A DNA stretch of 64,000 nucleotides from assembly GCF_022761125.1 (NCBI RefSeq), contig NZ_JAKWJR010000009.1:62001-126000 (forward strand). The letters are read 5' to 3'. Each line of letters opens with the position of its first letter. Position 1 is the first letter of the stretch. The notes beneath the pieces were generated by a model. The model ran no database searches. It was not told the DNA's origin and saw nothing but the letters and a program-made list of their open reading frames with translations. This DNA is from Nocardioides sp. SR21. Lineage in GTDB: Bacteria > Actinomycetota > Actinomycetes > Propionibacteriales > Nocardioidaceae. The position numbers and the translations under genes are program-made. This document shows, in pieces, positions 22,572-31,304 of the stretch.

Positions 22572-24617
22572 ATGCCGGGAGACCGGGCAGCAATGCGTGG
22601 GCGGCTGCATCCAGCCGCGACGGTGGGCTTCGCCGCGCTCTATCTCGCGTTCGCCCTGCTGAGCCGTGAGGCACCTGGAGCGGGCTTCGACTCGGTCGCG
22701 CGCCCGGCCGGCGGGATCGCCGTCCTCTGGCTGCTGCTGCGCCAGCCCGGCATCGTCGGGATCGACACCGTGCTGCTCACCGTGGTGGCGTACGCCGCCA
22801 ACAGCGTCACCGGAGCCGACCCCGAGATCGCGGCGCTGCTCACCGCGACCAACGTCGTGCAGTCCGTCCTCGCGGTGGTGCTCCTGCGCCGCTGGTGTCC
22901 CGCGGTGTGGGGCTGCGGCGGCACCCGGCCGCTGGACCGGCCGCGCGCGCTGGCGCCGTACGTCGCCGCCCTGACGCTGGCGCTCGGAGCGGGCGCCGTC
23001 CTCGCGACCGTCGGGGTCACCGCGATCGAGGGCGGGCACCTGGCGCCCGAGGGACTGCTCTGGTTCGGTCGCAACCTGTGCAGCGGGCTCATCCTGGTCA
23101 CGGTCGGGCTGCTCCTGGGCCAGCGGCTGTCCGCGCCCCGGCCGCGCCCGCGCCTGCTGGGTGACGCCGGGGTGCTGGAGCTCCTCGCGGCGACCGTCTT
23201 CACGGTCGCGTCGTACGGCGTCGCCTTCACCCTCGAGGACGTGCCGCTGGCGTTCGTGCTGCTGGCTGCCACGGTGTGGTTCGGGCTGCGCTTCTCGACC
23301 CTGCTCAGCGCGCTGCACTCCTTCGTGATCGGCCTCGCCACGCTGTCGCTGACGGCGAACGGCGTCGGTCCGTTCGCGGTCGTCGAGCGGGCGGACCTCG
23401 GCTACCTGGTCGCGCAGTTCTACGTGGTGGCGATCTCGGTCACCGGGCTGATCCTCGCGACCGGCCGCGACGAGCGGCAGGCGTTGTCCGCCCAGCTGCG
23501 CCGCAGCCAGGAGGACGCGCTGTACGAGGCCAGCGTCCGCGACGCGGTGATCGGCTCGATCACCGAGGGCCTGATCGTCGTCGACGAGACCGGCGAGCTG
23601 CTGATCCAGAACGGCGCCGCGAGCGCCCTGCTCGGCGACGGCGCCGCCCCGCTGACCACCGAGTCCCGGCTGGTGATGAGCAGCTGGTCGGTCGACGGCG
23701 CCGAGCTCGACGAGAGCCAGCGCCCGACGGCGCGGGCGCTGCGCGGCGAGACGGTCCACGGCGCCGAGGTCGTGATCAGGGTCGAGGGCCTGCCGGAGCG
23801 GGTGCTGAGCATCTCGGGCATCCCGCTGCCGCGCGACGAGATCCGGCGCCGGGCCCGCGCGCTGATGATCTTCCGTGACGTGACCGAGGAGCACGCCCAC
23901 CGCAAGGAGCTGGCGTCCTTCGCCGGCGTCGTCGCCCACGACCTGCGCAACCCGCTCGCCGCGATCGACGGCTGGACCGAGATGATCGCCGACGAGCTCG
24001 ACGCGGGGGAGCTGGACCCGCAGACCGCCCGCGAGTTCGTGTCCCGGGTGCGGTCGTCATCGCGCCGGATGCGCGAGCTGATCCGCGACCTGCTCGCCCA
24101 TGCCACCAGCGGCTCGCGCGACCTCGACGTCCGTCCCGTCGACGTCGGTGCCCTCGTCGCCGAGATCGCCGCGGCCCGGCACGCCGAGGACCGCATCACC
24201 TGCGGGCCGGTCCCGGCAGTGCTCGCCGACCCGGTGCTGATCCGGCAGGTCGTCGACAACCTGATCGGCAACGCCCTGAAGTACGTCGCCCCGGACGTGG
24301 TGCCCGAGATCTCGGTGCGCGGCCGGCGGTCCGGCTCTCGCCTCGTCACGATCCACGTCGCCGACAACGGGATCGGGATCCCGGCCACAGAGCGCGAGCG
24401 GGTCTTCGACGAGTTCCACCGGGCGCACTACCGCGACTACGAGGGCAGTGGCCTCGGGCTGTCGATCGTGCGCCGGATCGTCACCCGTCACGACGGCACG
24501 ATCGTCGCCCGGGCCAACCCCGCGGGCCGCGGCACGCTGTTCGAGTTCACGCTGCCGGCGTACGACGAAGCCGCCGCGCAGGTCGCCGCGCACGCCGGTG
24601 CTCATCCCAAAGGGTGA
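22572..24617 (+). CDS. MASE1-PAS sensor histidine kinase
   Basis: A 681-aa orphan histidine kinase. Residues 1-300 hold about eight hydrophobic helices of the MASE1 type (for example GGIAVLWLLLRQPGIVGID and FTVASYGVAFTLEDVPLAFVLLAATVWFGLRFS). A PAS domain follows (VRDAVIGSITEGLIVVDETGELLIQNGAA, about 325-425). The DHp motif FAGVVAHDLRNPLAAIDGW carries the phospho-accepting His (about 458), then the ATPase boxes VVDNLIGNALKYV, VADNGIGIP and YEGSGLGLSIVRRIV. GGAG lies six nt before the ATG at 22572; a TTG two codons earlier is a less likely start. No response regulator is adjacent. The signal is unknown. Confidence 0.92.
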   Translation: MPGDRAAMRGRLHPAATVGFAALYLAFALLSREAPGAGFDSVARPAGGIAVLWLLLRQPGIVGIDTVLLTVVAYAANSVTGADPEIAALLTATNVVQSVLAVVLLRRWCPAVWGCGGTRPLDRPRALAPYVAALTLALGAGAVLATVGVTAIEGGHLAPEGLLWFGRNLCSGLILVTVGLLLGQRLSAPRPRPRLLGDAGVLELLAATVFTVASYGVAFTLEDVPLAFVLLAATVWFGLRFSTLLSALHSFVIGLATLSLTANGVGPFAVVERADLGYLVAQFYVVAISVTGLILATGRDERQALSAQLRRSQEDALYEASVRDAVIGSITEGLIVVDETGELLIQNGAASALLGDGAAPLTTESRLVMSSWSVDGAELDESQRPTARALRGETVHGAEVVIRVEGLPERVLSISGIPLPRDEIRRRARALMIFRDVTEEHAHRKELASFAGVVAHDLRNPLAAIDGWTEMIADELDAGELDPQTAREFVSRVRSSSRRMRELIRDLLAHATSGSRDLDVRPVDVGALVAEIAAARHAEDRITCGPVPAVLADPVLIRQVVDNLIGNALKYVAPDVVPEISVRGRRSGSRLVTIHVADNGIGIPATERERVFDEFHRAHYRDYEGSGLGLSIVRRIVTRHDGTIVARANPAGRGTLFEFTLPAYDEAAAQVAAHAGAHPKG

Positions 24618-24962
24618 GCCCCGTCGCGCTGCCCGGAGCGCACGCTGGCAATGCCCGAGCGGCCGCGTCCGCCCCGTCCACGGGGGCCGGGACGATGATG
24701 CGGCCGCCGGGCACCACTCGGCGTCGTGCGGGATCGCGATTTAGTGCGCTTCCTGCAGTTTCTTGCAACCCGACCCGCGCGAGCCGTCTCGTGCTTACAG
24801 TCGTGGTAGACCACGTCGGGAGCCTGAGAACCCCGGCGCGGTTCTTCTCCGGGACCACGGAAACCCGGGGGACGTAACGTTGACGGGGAGGTGGCCCGAG
24901 GTCGTCGCTGCCCTCGGGCCCTCCCTGTCCTCGCCGCACCATGCGGACGCCATGATGGCTCC
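24618..24962 (+). other. 345-bp gene-free stretch with a run of hairpins
   Basis: No convincing gene is present. Four potential hairpins follow one another on the plus strand: GTGGT-AG-ACCAC (24803-24814), AGAACC / GGTTCT (24827-24845), CCGGG / CCCGG (24849-24868) and a perfect 9-bp stem GGCCCGAGG / CCTCGGGCC (24893-24920), the last followed by a pyrimidine run like a weak terminator. TTACAG (24795-24800) could be a -10. Further upstream, two GCGGCCGC blocks form another inverted pair. It could be a small RNA or a regulatory leader for the homocysteine methyltransferase gene, which begins right after. Confidence 0.4.
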
Positions 24963-25847
24963 GTGGACCTCGCAGCGCTGACCCGACCGATCCTCCTCGA
25001 CGGCGGGCTCTCGACCGCGCTCGAGCAGCAGGGCGCCGATCTCTCCGGCGAGCTCTGGACCGCGCGGCTCCTCGCCGACGAGCCCGAGCGGATCGCGGCT
25101 GCTCACCGCGCCTACTACCGCGCCGGGGCCCAGGTGGCGACGACCGCGAGCTACCAGGCCAGCCTGGAGGGCTTCGCCGCGCACGCCGACCCCGCCGGCC
25201 TCATCACGCGCAGCGTCGCGATCGCCCGGGAGGTCCGCGACTCGTTCGACGACCCGGCGCTGCTCGTGGCGGCCTCGGTCGGACCGTACGGCGCGTTCCT
25301 GGCCGACGGGTCGGAGTACCGCGGCCGCTACGGCGTCCCTGGCTCCCGGCTGCGCGACTTCCACGCCCCGCGCCTCGAGCTGCTCGCCGCCGCCGGCCCG
25401 GACCTGCTCGCGGTGGAGACGATCCCGGACGCCGAGGAGGCCGAGGTGCTCGTCGGGCTGCTCGACGACCTCGGCGTGCCCGCCTGGCTCAGCTACTCCG
25501 TCCGTGGTGACACCACCTGTGCCGGGCAGCCGCTCGCGGACGCCTACGCCGTGCTCGCCGGCTCCCGGACGGTCGTCGCGGCCGGCGTGAACTGCTCGGA
25601 GCAGGACGACGTGCTCGGCGCGGTGACCGCCGCCGTCGCCGCCACCGGCCGCCCCGCCGTCGCGTACCCGAACCGGGGTGGCAGCTGGGACGCCGACGCG
25701 AAGGCCTGGGCGTACGGCGACCCGGTCGACCTCGACCTGGTCGACGGCTGGGTCTCGGCCGGAGCGCGCCTCGTCGGCGGCTGCTGCGGCACCGGGCCGG
25801 CCGACGTCGAGGCTATGGCCGCGCGGGTCTCAGGACTTGCGGGCTGA
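24963..25847 (+). CDS. mmuM: Homocysteine S-methyltransferase
   Basis: A 294-aa zinc enzyme that moves a methyl group from S-methylmethionine or SAM to homocysteine, forming methionine. Seen: LLDGGLSTALEQQGADL at the N-terminus (homocysteine-binding barrel start), LLAVETIPDAEEAE, VAAGVNCSEQDD with the first zinc Cys, and LVGGCCGTGPADV with the Cys-Cys zinc pair. Length matches MmuM/YagD. The GTG at 24963 is preceded by CATGAT and six nt, consistent with a leaderless start; the frame runs open to 24891 but without family match. The stop overlaps the converging CBS gene by 18 bp. Confidence 0.9.
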   Translation: MDLAALTRPILLDGGLSTALEQQGADLSGELWTARLLADEPERIAAAHRAYYRAGAQVATTASYQASLEGFAAHADPAGLITRSVAIAREVRDSFDDPALLVAASVGPYGAFLADGSEYRGRYGVPGSRLRDFHAPRLELLAAAGPDLLAVETIPDAEEAEVLVGLLDDLGVPAWLSYSVRGDTTCAGQPLADAYAVLAGSRTVVAAGVNCSEQDDVLGAVTAAVAATGRPAVAYPNRGGSWDADAKAWAYGDPVDLDLVDGWVSAGARLVGGCCGTGPADVEAMAARVSGLAG

Positions 25848-26309
25848 CAGGCACTCCTCGCCGATCAGGCCGTCGAGCTCGGAGGCCATCGCCTCGTCCT
25901 GCTTGACCAGGGCCTTCACGACGTCGCGGCGGCTGATCACGCCGACGAGCTGACCCACCTCGTTCAACACGGGCAGGCAGGTCGCGGAGGCGGCGACCAT
26001 CGCCTCGACCGCGGTCGCGATGTCGTCGCAGGCGCGGGCGCAGACCGCGTCGCGCGTGTAGACGTCGCCGACGATGCGCGACTGGAACTGCGGGTCGATC
26101 ACCACGCCGGGGTGCTGGTCGTCAGGGTCGTGGGCCACGGCGCCGCGGATCAGGTCGACCTCGCTGACGATCCCCAGGAGCCAGCCCTGGTCGTCGACCA
26201 CGGGCATCGACGTGACGCCGAGGCGCGCGAGCGCGGAGAGCGCGTCGTCGAGATGGGTCCCCGGGTGCAGCGTGGCGGGAGCGGGTGTCATCAGGTCGTG
26301 GACGAGCAT
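25830..26309 (-). CDS. CBS-domain pair protein
   Basis: A 159-aa cytosolic protein consisting of two CBS domains (about 5-60 and 75-140) that together form one Bateman module binding adenosyl ligands. Typical strings are LVHDLMTPAPATLHPGTHLDDALSALARLGVTSMPVVDDQG and ATAVEAMVAASATCLPVLNEVGQLVGVISRRDVVKAL. There is no linked catalytic domain, so it probably regulates a partner protein in response to AMP, ATP or SAM; the partner is unknown. It is transcribed opposite to the homocysteine methyltransferase gene. Confidence 0.9.
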   Translation of the reverse strand: MLVHDLMTPAPATLHPGTHLDDALSALARLGVTSMPVVDDQGWLLGIVSEVDLIRGAVAHDPDDQHPGVVIDPQFQSRIVGDVYTRDAVCARACDDIATAVEAMVAASATCLPVLNEVGQLVGVISRRDVVKALVKQDEAMASELDGLIGEECLSARKS

Positions 26310-26379
26310 GCCTCCAGCATCGGCGGCGGCGCCTCCGGCGCCCAGGGTGTTGCGTCCTGTATTCGGAGGACCAACGTCC

Positions 26380-27171
26380 TTATTCGTCGGCGGCCAGGAC
26401 CTGGGCGGCCGCCTGCATGGCCTCCATCGCGATCGCGGGCGGCGCGTGGAAGTCGAACGCCCGGAAGAGCACGGCGTGCTGCACGCCCATCCGCCGGCCG
26501 TTGAGCGCCGTGATGCCGGTGATCATCATCCGCGGCGGCGGGTGTCCCGGGATCCCGGCGAGGTACTCGCGGTGCGCCTCCAGGGACGCGATGCCGCGCT
26601 GGAGCGGCTCGCCGGTCACGTCCACGCCGTGGGTCGGCCGGTCGTCGCCGCCGACCAGCAGCCACCGCGGCGACCAGGGGTCCAGCCCCTCCTCGAGCAG
26701 CTCGGTGAACACCCACCGGTTGCCGGCGTCGCGAACCGCGTCCACCGCCGCGATACCCGCGGCCCGGTGGTCGGCCTGGTTCAGGCCCGCGACGAACTCG
26801 ACCTCCCACGACCCCACCACCACGGCGTCCGGCCGGAACCGGCGGATCGCCCGGGCGATGTCGCGCCGCATCTCGAGCGAGTAGACGAGCACGCCGTCGG
26901 GGTGGTCGAGGAAGTCCACCTGCGACACCCCGACCGCGTGCGACCCCGCGACCTGCTCGCGCACCCGCAGCTCCGCGGTCTCCGCGGGGGAGAGGGCGTC
27001 CATCCCGGCCTCGCCGTGCGTCAGCAGCAGGTAGGCCACCTCGACGCCCTGGCTCGTCCACGCCGCGACGGCCGACGACGTGCCGTACTCGACGTCGTCC
27101 GGATGGGCGACCACGCACAGCACGCGCTGGAAGGCGTCGGGCGGGAACGGCGGCAGGACTTCCGCATCCAT
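26380..27171 (-). CDS. PIG-L family deacetylase
   Basis: A 263-aa zinc-dependent N-deacetylase of the LmbE/PIG-L family. The metal site AHPDDVEYGTSSAVA (about 21-35, AHPDD) is intact, VAYLLLTHGEAG follows, and the third ligand lies in LNQADHRAAGIAAVDAV (about 150, xDHxxxG). MshB and Mca of mycothiol metabolism belong here, but without comparison I cannot say which substrate is used. TAGCCT six nt before the ATG gives a probable leaderless promoter that overlaps the stop region of the upstream hydrolase gene. Confidence 0.88.
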   Translation of the reverse strand: MDAEVLPPFPPDAFQRVLCVVAHPDDVEYGTSSAVAAWTSQGVEVAYLLLTHGEAGMDALSPAETAELRVREQVAGSHAVGVSQVDFLDHPDGVLVYSLEMRRDIARAIRRFRPDAVVVGSWEVEFVAGLNQADHRAAGIAAVDAVRDAGNRWVFTELLEEGLDPWSPRWLLVGGDDRPTHGVDVTGEPLQRGIASLEAHREYLAGIPGHPPPRMMITGITALNGRRMGVQHAVLFRAFDFHAPPAIAMEAMQAAAQVLAADE

Positions 27172-27180
27172 CCTGTGAGG

Positions 27181-28944
27181 CTAGCGGCTCGTGACGTGGC
27201 TGGTCACGGTCCCGGCGTAGCGGTCCCAGACGACCCGGCCGCTGACCGCGAGGTCGTCCACCAGTCGTACGTCGCGCAGCCGGAACCGCACCACGTCGCC
27301 GCCGGAGTAGCGCCAGGTCCCGCCGCGCAGGCCGACACCGTGGCCGGAGTAGTTGTTCCACCAGCGGTCGATCACGTCGGCGACGGTGGCCTCGACGGTC
27401 CTGGCTCGGCCCAGGTCGGCGACCCGCCGCGGGAACACGCCCAGCGCAGCGACCGGAGGAACCCGGCCCGCGCAGGTGCCCGCGTCCTGCGCGGGATGAC
27501 GGACGAACCGGCGTACCAGCTCACTGGCGCAGCCGTCGGTGTCGCCGAGCGCGGTCACGTGGAAGCTGTTCGGCACCACGACCTGCTCGGCGTCCGGGAA
27601 CTGCCCCACGATCAGCGCGCCCTCCGCCGGTGTCGTGATCGAGTCCAGCTCGCCACTGAGCACCAGCACGGGCACGTCGGGGTACGAGCCGCCGGGCGGG
27701 AGCACCGGGCCGGCCGGGTTGTCGTCCGGAGCCACCGGCCAGCGGGTGCACCAGTCCAGCATCTGCCAGTCGGAGGCGGCGTACTCACGGACCGTGAACG
27801 GCGCGTAGGTGCCGGGGTGGGTGCGAGTGCGGCGGGCCAGGGCGGCGGCGTACTCCTGCTCGCGATCCCGGGGGACTGCGGTCATGTCGTAGAGCTGCGG
27901 GTAGTCGTGGCACGCGACCGCGGCGTCGAGCCCCTCGCTGTAGGCGCGCGGGCTGCCGGCGTCGGTGCCGCCGCCGAGCGCCTCCGCGACCAGGCGGAGC
28001 AGGGGAGCGCGGTCCCCGCGCAACCCGGAGCGGAGCGCGGCCGTCATCTCCCGGTAGAACGCCGGGCCGTACGTCGCGCCGAAGGCGACCGCCGCCAGGC
28101 TCTCGGCGTCGACCGCGACCCGCGTCCGGCGGCCGTCGGCGTCGTACGACGTGCCTCCCCAGGGTCGCTCCCGGACCCGGTCCAGCACGCGCCGGATCGT
28201 CGCCCGCCACGGCGCGCCCGCGTCGCGGCACTGCGGCGAGCGCTCGCACACGACCGTGAACGCGTGCCGCATCGCCGGCCCCTGGGTCGCGTACCACCCG
28301 TCCTCGCCGTACGTCGGGTACGCGCCGTCGAGCACCACGCTGCGGACCAGGCCCGGGTGTCGTCCGACGAAGACCTGCTGGAAGAACGTGCCGTAGGAGT
28401 CGCCGTACACGTCCAGCGGACCGAGCTCGAGCGCCTCGGCGACCGCCGCGAGGTCGTCCGCCGAGAGCGCGGTCGTGTAGTCGTCGGCTCGCTCGCCGAG
28501 GCTGCGTCCGCACCGGCCGGCCGCGCGGTGGTACTCGGTCCGCAGGTCCTGCAGCGCCGGGCAGTCGATCGGCTGCGAGCGCCCGGTCCCGCGCTGGTCG
28601 ACCAGCAGCAGGTTGCGCCGGTCGAGGAGGCCGCCGTACATCCCCATGAAGTAGTCCACCGACCCGGTCGTGCTGTAACCCGGCCCGCCCTCGTGCGGGA
28701 CCAGCGTGCCCAGCGCCGGCCGATCCGCGTCGCGCGGCGGTACGAGCACGAACCCGACCTTGACCGTCCCCTCCTCGGGGCGACCCGGCTCCCACTCGCG
28801 GCGGATCGACCCGCACAGGGCGCGCGGTGCCAGGTCGCACCGGTGGAGCGTGAGGCTGCCGACCGGCGCAGGATCACTCGCCGCGGCCGGGGTCGTGGGC
28901 GCGAGGAGAGCCAGGACGAGAACGAGTCCGGCCGCGCGCGCCAT
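27181..28944 (-). CDS. Secreted alpha/beta hydrolase, tripeptidyl aminopeptidase-like
   Basis: A 587-aa exported alpha/beta-fold hydrolase of the S33-like group seen in Streptomyces tripeptidyl aminopeptidases. MARAAGLVLVLALLAPTTPAAAS is a Sec signal peptide. The oxyanion region is PHEGGPGYSTTGS, then LLLVDQRGTGRSQPIDCP, the nucleophile elbow VYGDSYGTFFQQ (GxSxG, about 185), the acid near VLVLSGELDSITTP and the His in NSFHVTALGDTDGC. Several Cys suggest disulfides. The C-terminal 90 residues (WRYSGGDVVRFRLRDVRLVDDLAVSG) look like an added beta domain. The in-frame extension to 29421 is rejected because the signal peptide defines the start. Confidence 0.88.
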   Translation of the reverse strand: MARAAGLVLVLALLAPTTPAAASDPAPVGSLTLHRCDLAPRALCGSIRREWEPGRPEEGTVKVGFVLVPPRDADRPALGTLVPHEGGPGYSTTGSVDYFMGMYGGLLDRRNLLLVDQRGTGRSQPIDCPALQDLRTEYHRAAGRCGRSLGERADDYTTALSADDLAAVAEALELGPLDVYGDSYGTFFQQVFVGRHPGLVRSVVLDGAYPTYGEDGWYATQGPAMRHAFTVVCERSPQCRDAGAPWRATIRRVLDRVRERPWGGTSYDADGRRTRVAVDAESLAAVAFGATYGPAFYREMTAALRSGLRGDRAPLLRLVAEALGGGTDAGSPRAYSEGLDAAVACHDYPQLYDMTAVPRDREQEYAAALARRTRTHPGTYAPFTVREYAASDWQMLDWCTRWPVAPDDNPAGPVLPPGGSYPDVPVLVLSGELDSITTPAEGALIVGQFPDAEQVVVPNSFHVTALGDTDGCASELVRRFVRHPAQDAGTCAGRVPPVAALGVFPRRVADLGRARTVEATVADVIDRWWNNYSGHGVGLRGGTWRYSGGDVVRFRLRDVRLVDDLAVSGRVVWDRYAGTVTSHVTSR

Positions 28945-29122
28945 GAAGGGATACAAGCACAGGAGCCGCCCTGGCTCGGGTCGCCGGAGCGATTGGCGGT
29001 GCGGCTCGCCGAGCGCTCGCTTGCCCCTCGGGGTTTGCTGGGGTGTGCTGTCCGGTGAATGCCGGGTGTCCCCAGCGTTGCGCTGACATGGCCACCAGGT
29101 TCCTCTGATTCGGGAGTAGAGA

Positions 29123-30817
29123 TTGTTCAGTCGAGCTCGTCGTCGCAGGTCACCTCGGACCGGACCCTCGCCCCGGGTCCGCGTCAGCGGGATGGTCGAG
29201 GCGTTCACCGAGCACGACGTACGCGGGTGGGTGTCGGTCCCGGCCGACAGCCCGCCCACCGAGGTCGAGCTGCGGTTGGGCTCGATGACCGTGAGCACGA
29301 CGACGGCGACTCCGGATGGCGCCATGTCTGCCAGCGGGAAGGCCAAGGGCTCACCGACGCCCTCGTTGCCGCCGCCGAAGGGGGACCGGAGACACAGCAG
29401 GCAGCAGATCCGTACGTTCACCTTCGTGATCTCCCAGCTGTGGGACTACGCACCCAAGGGGACGCCGCTGCGGGTCGTGACCGACTCGCAGGTCCTCCCC
29501 ATCCACGGGCACGGCATGTTCCTGCGAGCCCCCAGGTCCGGGAGCCAGACGCCACAGGACCTGCAGAAGCGCTTCGACGAGGGTCATCTCCTGGGGCGCA
29601 CGGGCCTCGTGCAGGTCTCCAAGGGCCTCGACGAGGAGTGGCAGTCCGCGGTCGGCTCGCTCTACGAGTCGACACGTGCCCTGCTCGCCGACACGTTCGG
29701 CTACGACCTGTTCATCACCTACGGGACCTTGTTGGGAGCGGTTCGCGAAGGCGGCTTCCTCGCGCACGACAACGACTACGACGCGAGCTTCGTGAGCTCG
29801 GCGACCACCGGGCCCGAGGCAGCCGACGAGCTGGTGAAGATCGCGAAGATGCTGATCGCCGAGGGGTACCGCGTGGGAGCGATGGGCGGCGGGCTGCACG
29901 TGGTCGACCCGGCTCGGCCCGACCATCGCATCGACATCTTCCACGTCTACTTCGACGCCGACGGCGTGCTGCAGCACCCGTTCGGCTATGCCGGTGAGTC
30001 GCAGATCACCACCGCGGACTGGAAGGGCACGCGCGAGATCGAGTTCGTGGGGCGTACGGCGTTGGTACCGGTCTGCGCAGAAGAGCTGCTGGCCACCTTC
30101 TACGGCGACGACTGGCGTCGACCGAAGACGGGCTTCCAGTGGAACGTCGAGAAGCGCGGCAACGACCGGACCGGCGTGATGACCCCGCCGCGGATCACCG
30201 ACGTCTACTGGGCCGACTACTACGCTCACCACGGCCACGCCGAGGCGTCGTCGTTCGCGCACTTCGTGCACGACCGCCTGGGCCCGGACTCGGTCACCGT
30301 GGTCGACATCGGTTGTGGCGACGGTCGGGACTCGATCTTCTTCGCGACGCGCGGGCGGCAGGTCCTGGGCCTGGACCGTGCGGGCGTCGCGATCGAGCAC
30401 GCCCGCGAGAAGGCGGATCAGGCGGACCTCGCCCAGGCGCGTTTCGAGGTGTGCGACCTCTCCGACGGGGCCAGGCTCGCCGCGGTGCTCAGCGAGGACG
30501 ACGGGCGTCCCCGGGTCTTCTACAGCCGCTTCGTGCTGCACGCCATCGACGCGCGGACCCAGGACGCGCTCCTGGACTCGATCGGCGCTCAGGTGCGGTC
30601 CGGCGACCTGTTCGTCGCCGAGTTCCGCACCGACAAGGACGAGGAGCTGGTGAAGGCGCACCCCCAGCACTTCCGCCGGTACCAGAACGCCGCCGAGTTC
30701 CTGGCCGATCTGCGCGGGCGAGGCTGGGAGATCGACTACGACGTCGAGTCGGCCGGCCTGGCGCCGTGGGGCGACGAGGACCCGGTCCTGTGCCGGGTGA
30801 TCGCTCGTCGGCCCTGA
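29123..30817 (+). CDS. LicD-like domain fused to SAM methyltransferase
   Basis: A 564-aa fusion. Residues about 20-115 form a beta-rich N-terminal segment (TEHDVRGWVSVPADSPPTEVELRLG). Residues about 180-345 match the LicD nucleotidyltransferase fold: FGYDLFITYGTLLGAVREGG followed by AHDNDYDASFV (the metal-binding DxD), then RIDIFHVYF. Residues about 385-564 are a class I methyltransferase with VTVVDIGCGDGRDSIFFATRG and LGLDRAGVAIEHAREKA. LicD proteins decorate wall glycopolymers (e.g. with phosphocholine); attached methylation suggests glycan modification (inference). TTG at 29123 has GGGAG six nt ahead; ATG at 29192 is the alternative. Confidence 0.83.
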   Translation: MFSRARRRRSPRTGPSPRVRVSGMVEAFTEHDVRGWVSVPADSPPTEVELRLGSMTVSTTTATPDGAMSASGKAKGSPTPSLPPPKGDRRHSRQQIRTFTFVISQLWDYAPKGTPLRVVTDSQVLPIHGHGMFLRAPRSGSQTPQDLQKRFDEGHLLGRTGLVQVSKGLDEEWQSAVGSLYESTRALLADTFGYDLFITYGTLLGAVREGGFLAHDNDYDASFVSSATTGPEAADELVKIAKMLIAEGYRVGAMGGGLHVVDPARPDHRIDIFHVYFDADGVLQHPFGYAGESQITTADWKGTREIEFVGRTALVPVCAEELLATFYGDDWRRPKTGFQWNVEKRGNDRTGVMTPPRITDVYWADYYAHHGHAEASSFAHFVHDRLGPDSVTVVDIGCGDGRDSIFFATRGRQVLGLDRAGVAIEHAREKADQADLAQARFEVCDLSDGARLAAVLSEDDGRPRVFYSRFVLHAIDARTQDALLDSIGAQVRSGDLFVAEFRTDKDEELVKAHPQHFRRYQNAAEFLADLRGRGWEIDYDVESAGLAPWGDEDPVLCRVIARRP

Positions 30818-30830
30818 CGCGACTGGAGGA

Positions 30831-31092
30831 GCCGCCCTCCGGGAGAGGGCGGCCCCGTCTTGTTGCAGATGCTGGTGGGCGATCCTGGGGGTGAACCAGT
30901 GACCTCGTCCGTGCGAGGGCAGAGCCGCGCTGCCACGGTGGTAGCAAGCCAAAGAGCCGCCCTCCGGAGGAGAGCGGCTCTGCTGGTGGGCGATACTGGG
31001 TGTGAACCTGCGACCACTTCCGTGCGAAGGCAGAGCCGCGCTGTCACGGTGGTAGCAAGCGAAAGAGCCGCCCTCCGGAGGAGAGCGGCTCT
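30831..31092 (-). repeat. Two decayed tRNA-Val 3' copies with terminator hairpins
   Basis: Downstream of tRNA-Val(GAC) on the minus strand, two stretches (31061-30984 and 30950-30873) end like the tRNA: T-arm, acceptor 3' strand and CCA are recognisable (GTTCACACCCAGTATCGCC in the first), while the 5' half is lost or scrambled. Each is followed by a terminator-like hairpin, as is the real tRNA: 31092-31064, 30981-30953 (both AGAGCCGC / GCGGCTCT with an inner CCTCCGGAGG) and 30853-30831 (GCCGCCCTC / GAGGGCGGC). The unit of tRNA end plus hairpin thus occurs three times with spacing of about 125 and 111 bp. Confidence 0.85.
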
Positions 31093-31108
31093 GTCTTGTT
31101 GCAGATGC

Positions 31109-31183
31109 TGGTGGGCGATACTGGGTTTGAACCAGTGACCTCTTCCGTGTCAAGGAAGCGCGCTACCACTGCGCCAATCGCCC
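31109..31183 (-). tRNA. tRNA-Val (GAC)
   Basis: Cloverleaf on the minus strand: acceptor GGGCGAT / ATCGCCC, D-arm GCGCAGTGGTAGCGC, anticodon arm CTTCCTTGACACGGAAG with anticodon GAC, T-arm with GGTTCAAACCC, discriminator A, and CCA encoded (31111-31109). Last gene of a Gly-Cys-Val tRNA operon, followed by a terminator hairpin at 31092-31064. Confidence 0.97.
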
Positions 31184-31201
31184 GGGTCTTGATTTATTGA
31201 G

Positions 31202-31272
31202 AGGTGGGTACGGGATTTGAACCCGTGTACACGGATTTGCAGTCCGTTGCCTCGCCTCTCGGCCAACCCACC
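31202..31272 (-). tRNA. tRNA-Cys (GCA)
   Basis: Minus-strand cloverleaf with acceptor GGTGGGT / ACCCACC, anticodon arm ACGGACTGCAAATCCGT with anticodon GCA, T-arm GGGTTCAAATCCC and discriminator U, the usual identity base of tRNA-Cys. CCA is not encoded. Middle gene of the Gly-Cys-Val operon. Confidence 0.97.
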
Positions 31273-31304
31273 AACGGAGGCCAAACCAGGGAGAGACCTC
31301 TCCG

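Noticed and set aside
24614..24877. An 87-codon plus-strand frame in the gap before the homocysteine methyltransferase gene.
   Set aside because: No ribosome site, composition unlike a folded protein, and it covers hairpins; better explained as non-coding.
24781..24962. SAM, cobalamin or c-di-AMP riboswitch upstream of the homocysteine methyltransferase gene.
   Set aside because: The conserved core sequences of these classes that I know could not be found; only unassigned hairpins remain.
30736..31153. Several open frames across the tRNA remnants and tRNA operon.
   Set aside because: They run through tRNA genes, tRNA remnants and terminator hairpins and have repeated, non-protein sequence.
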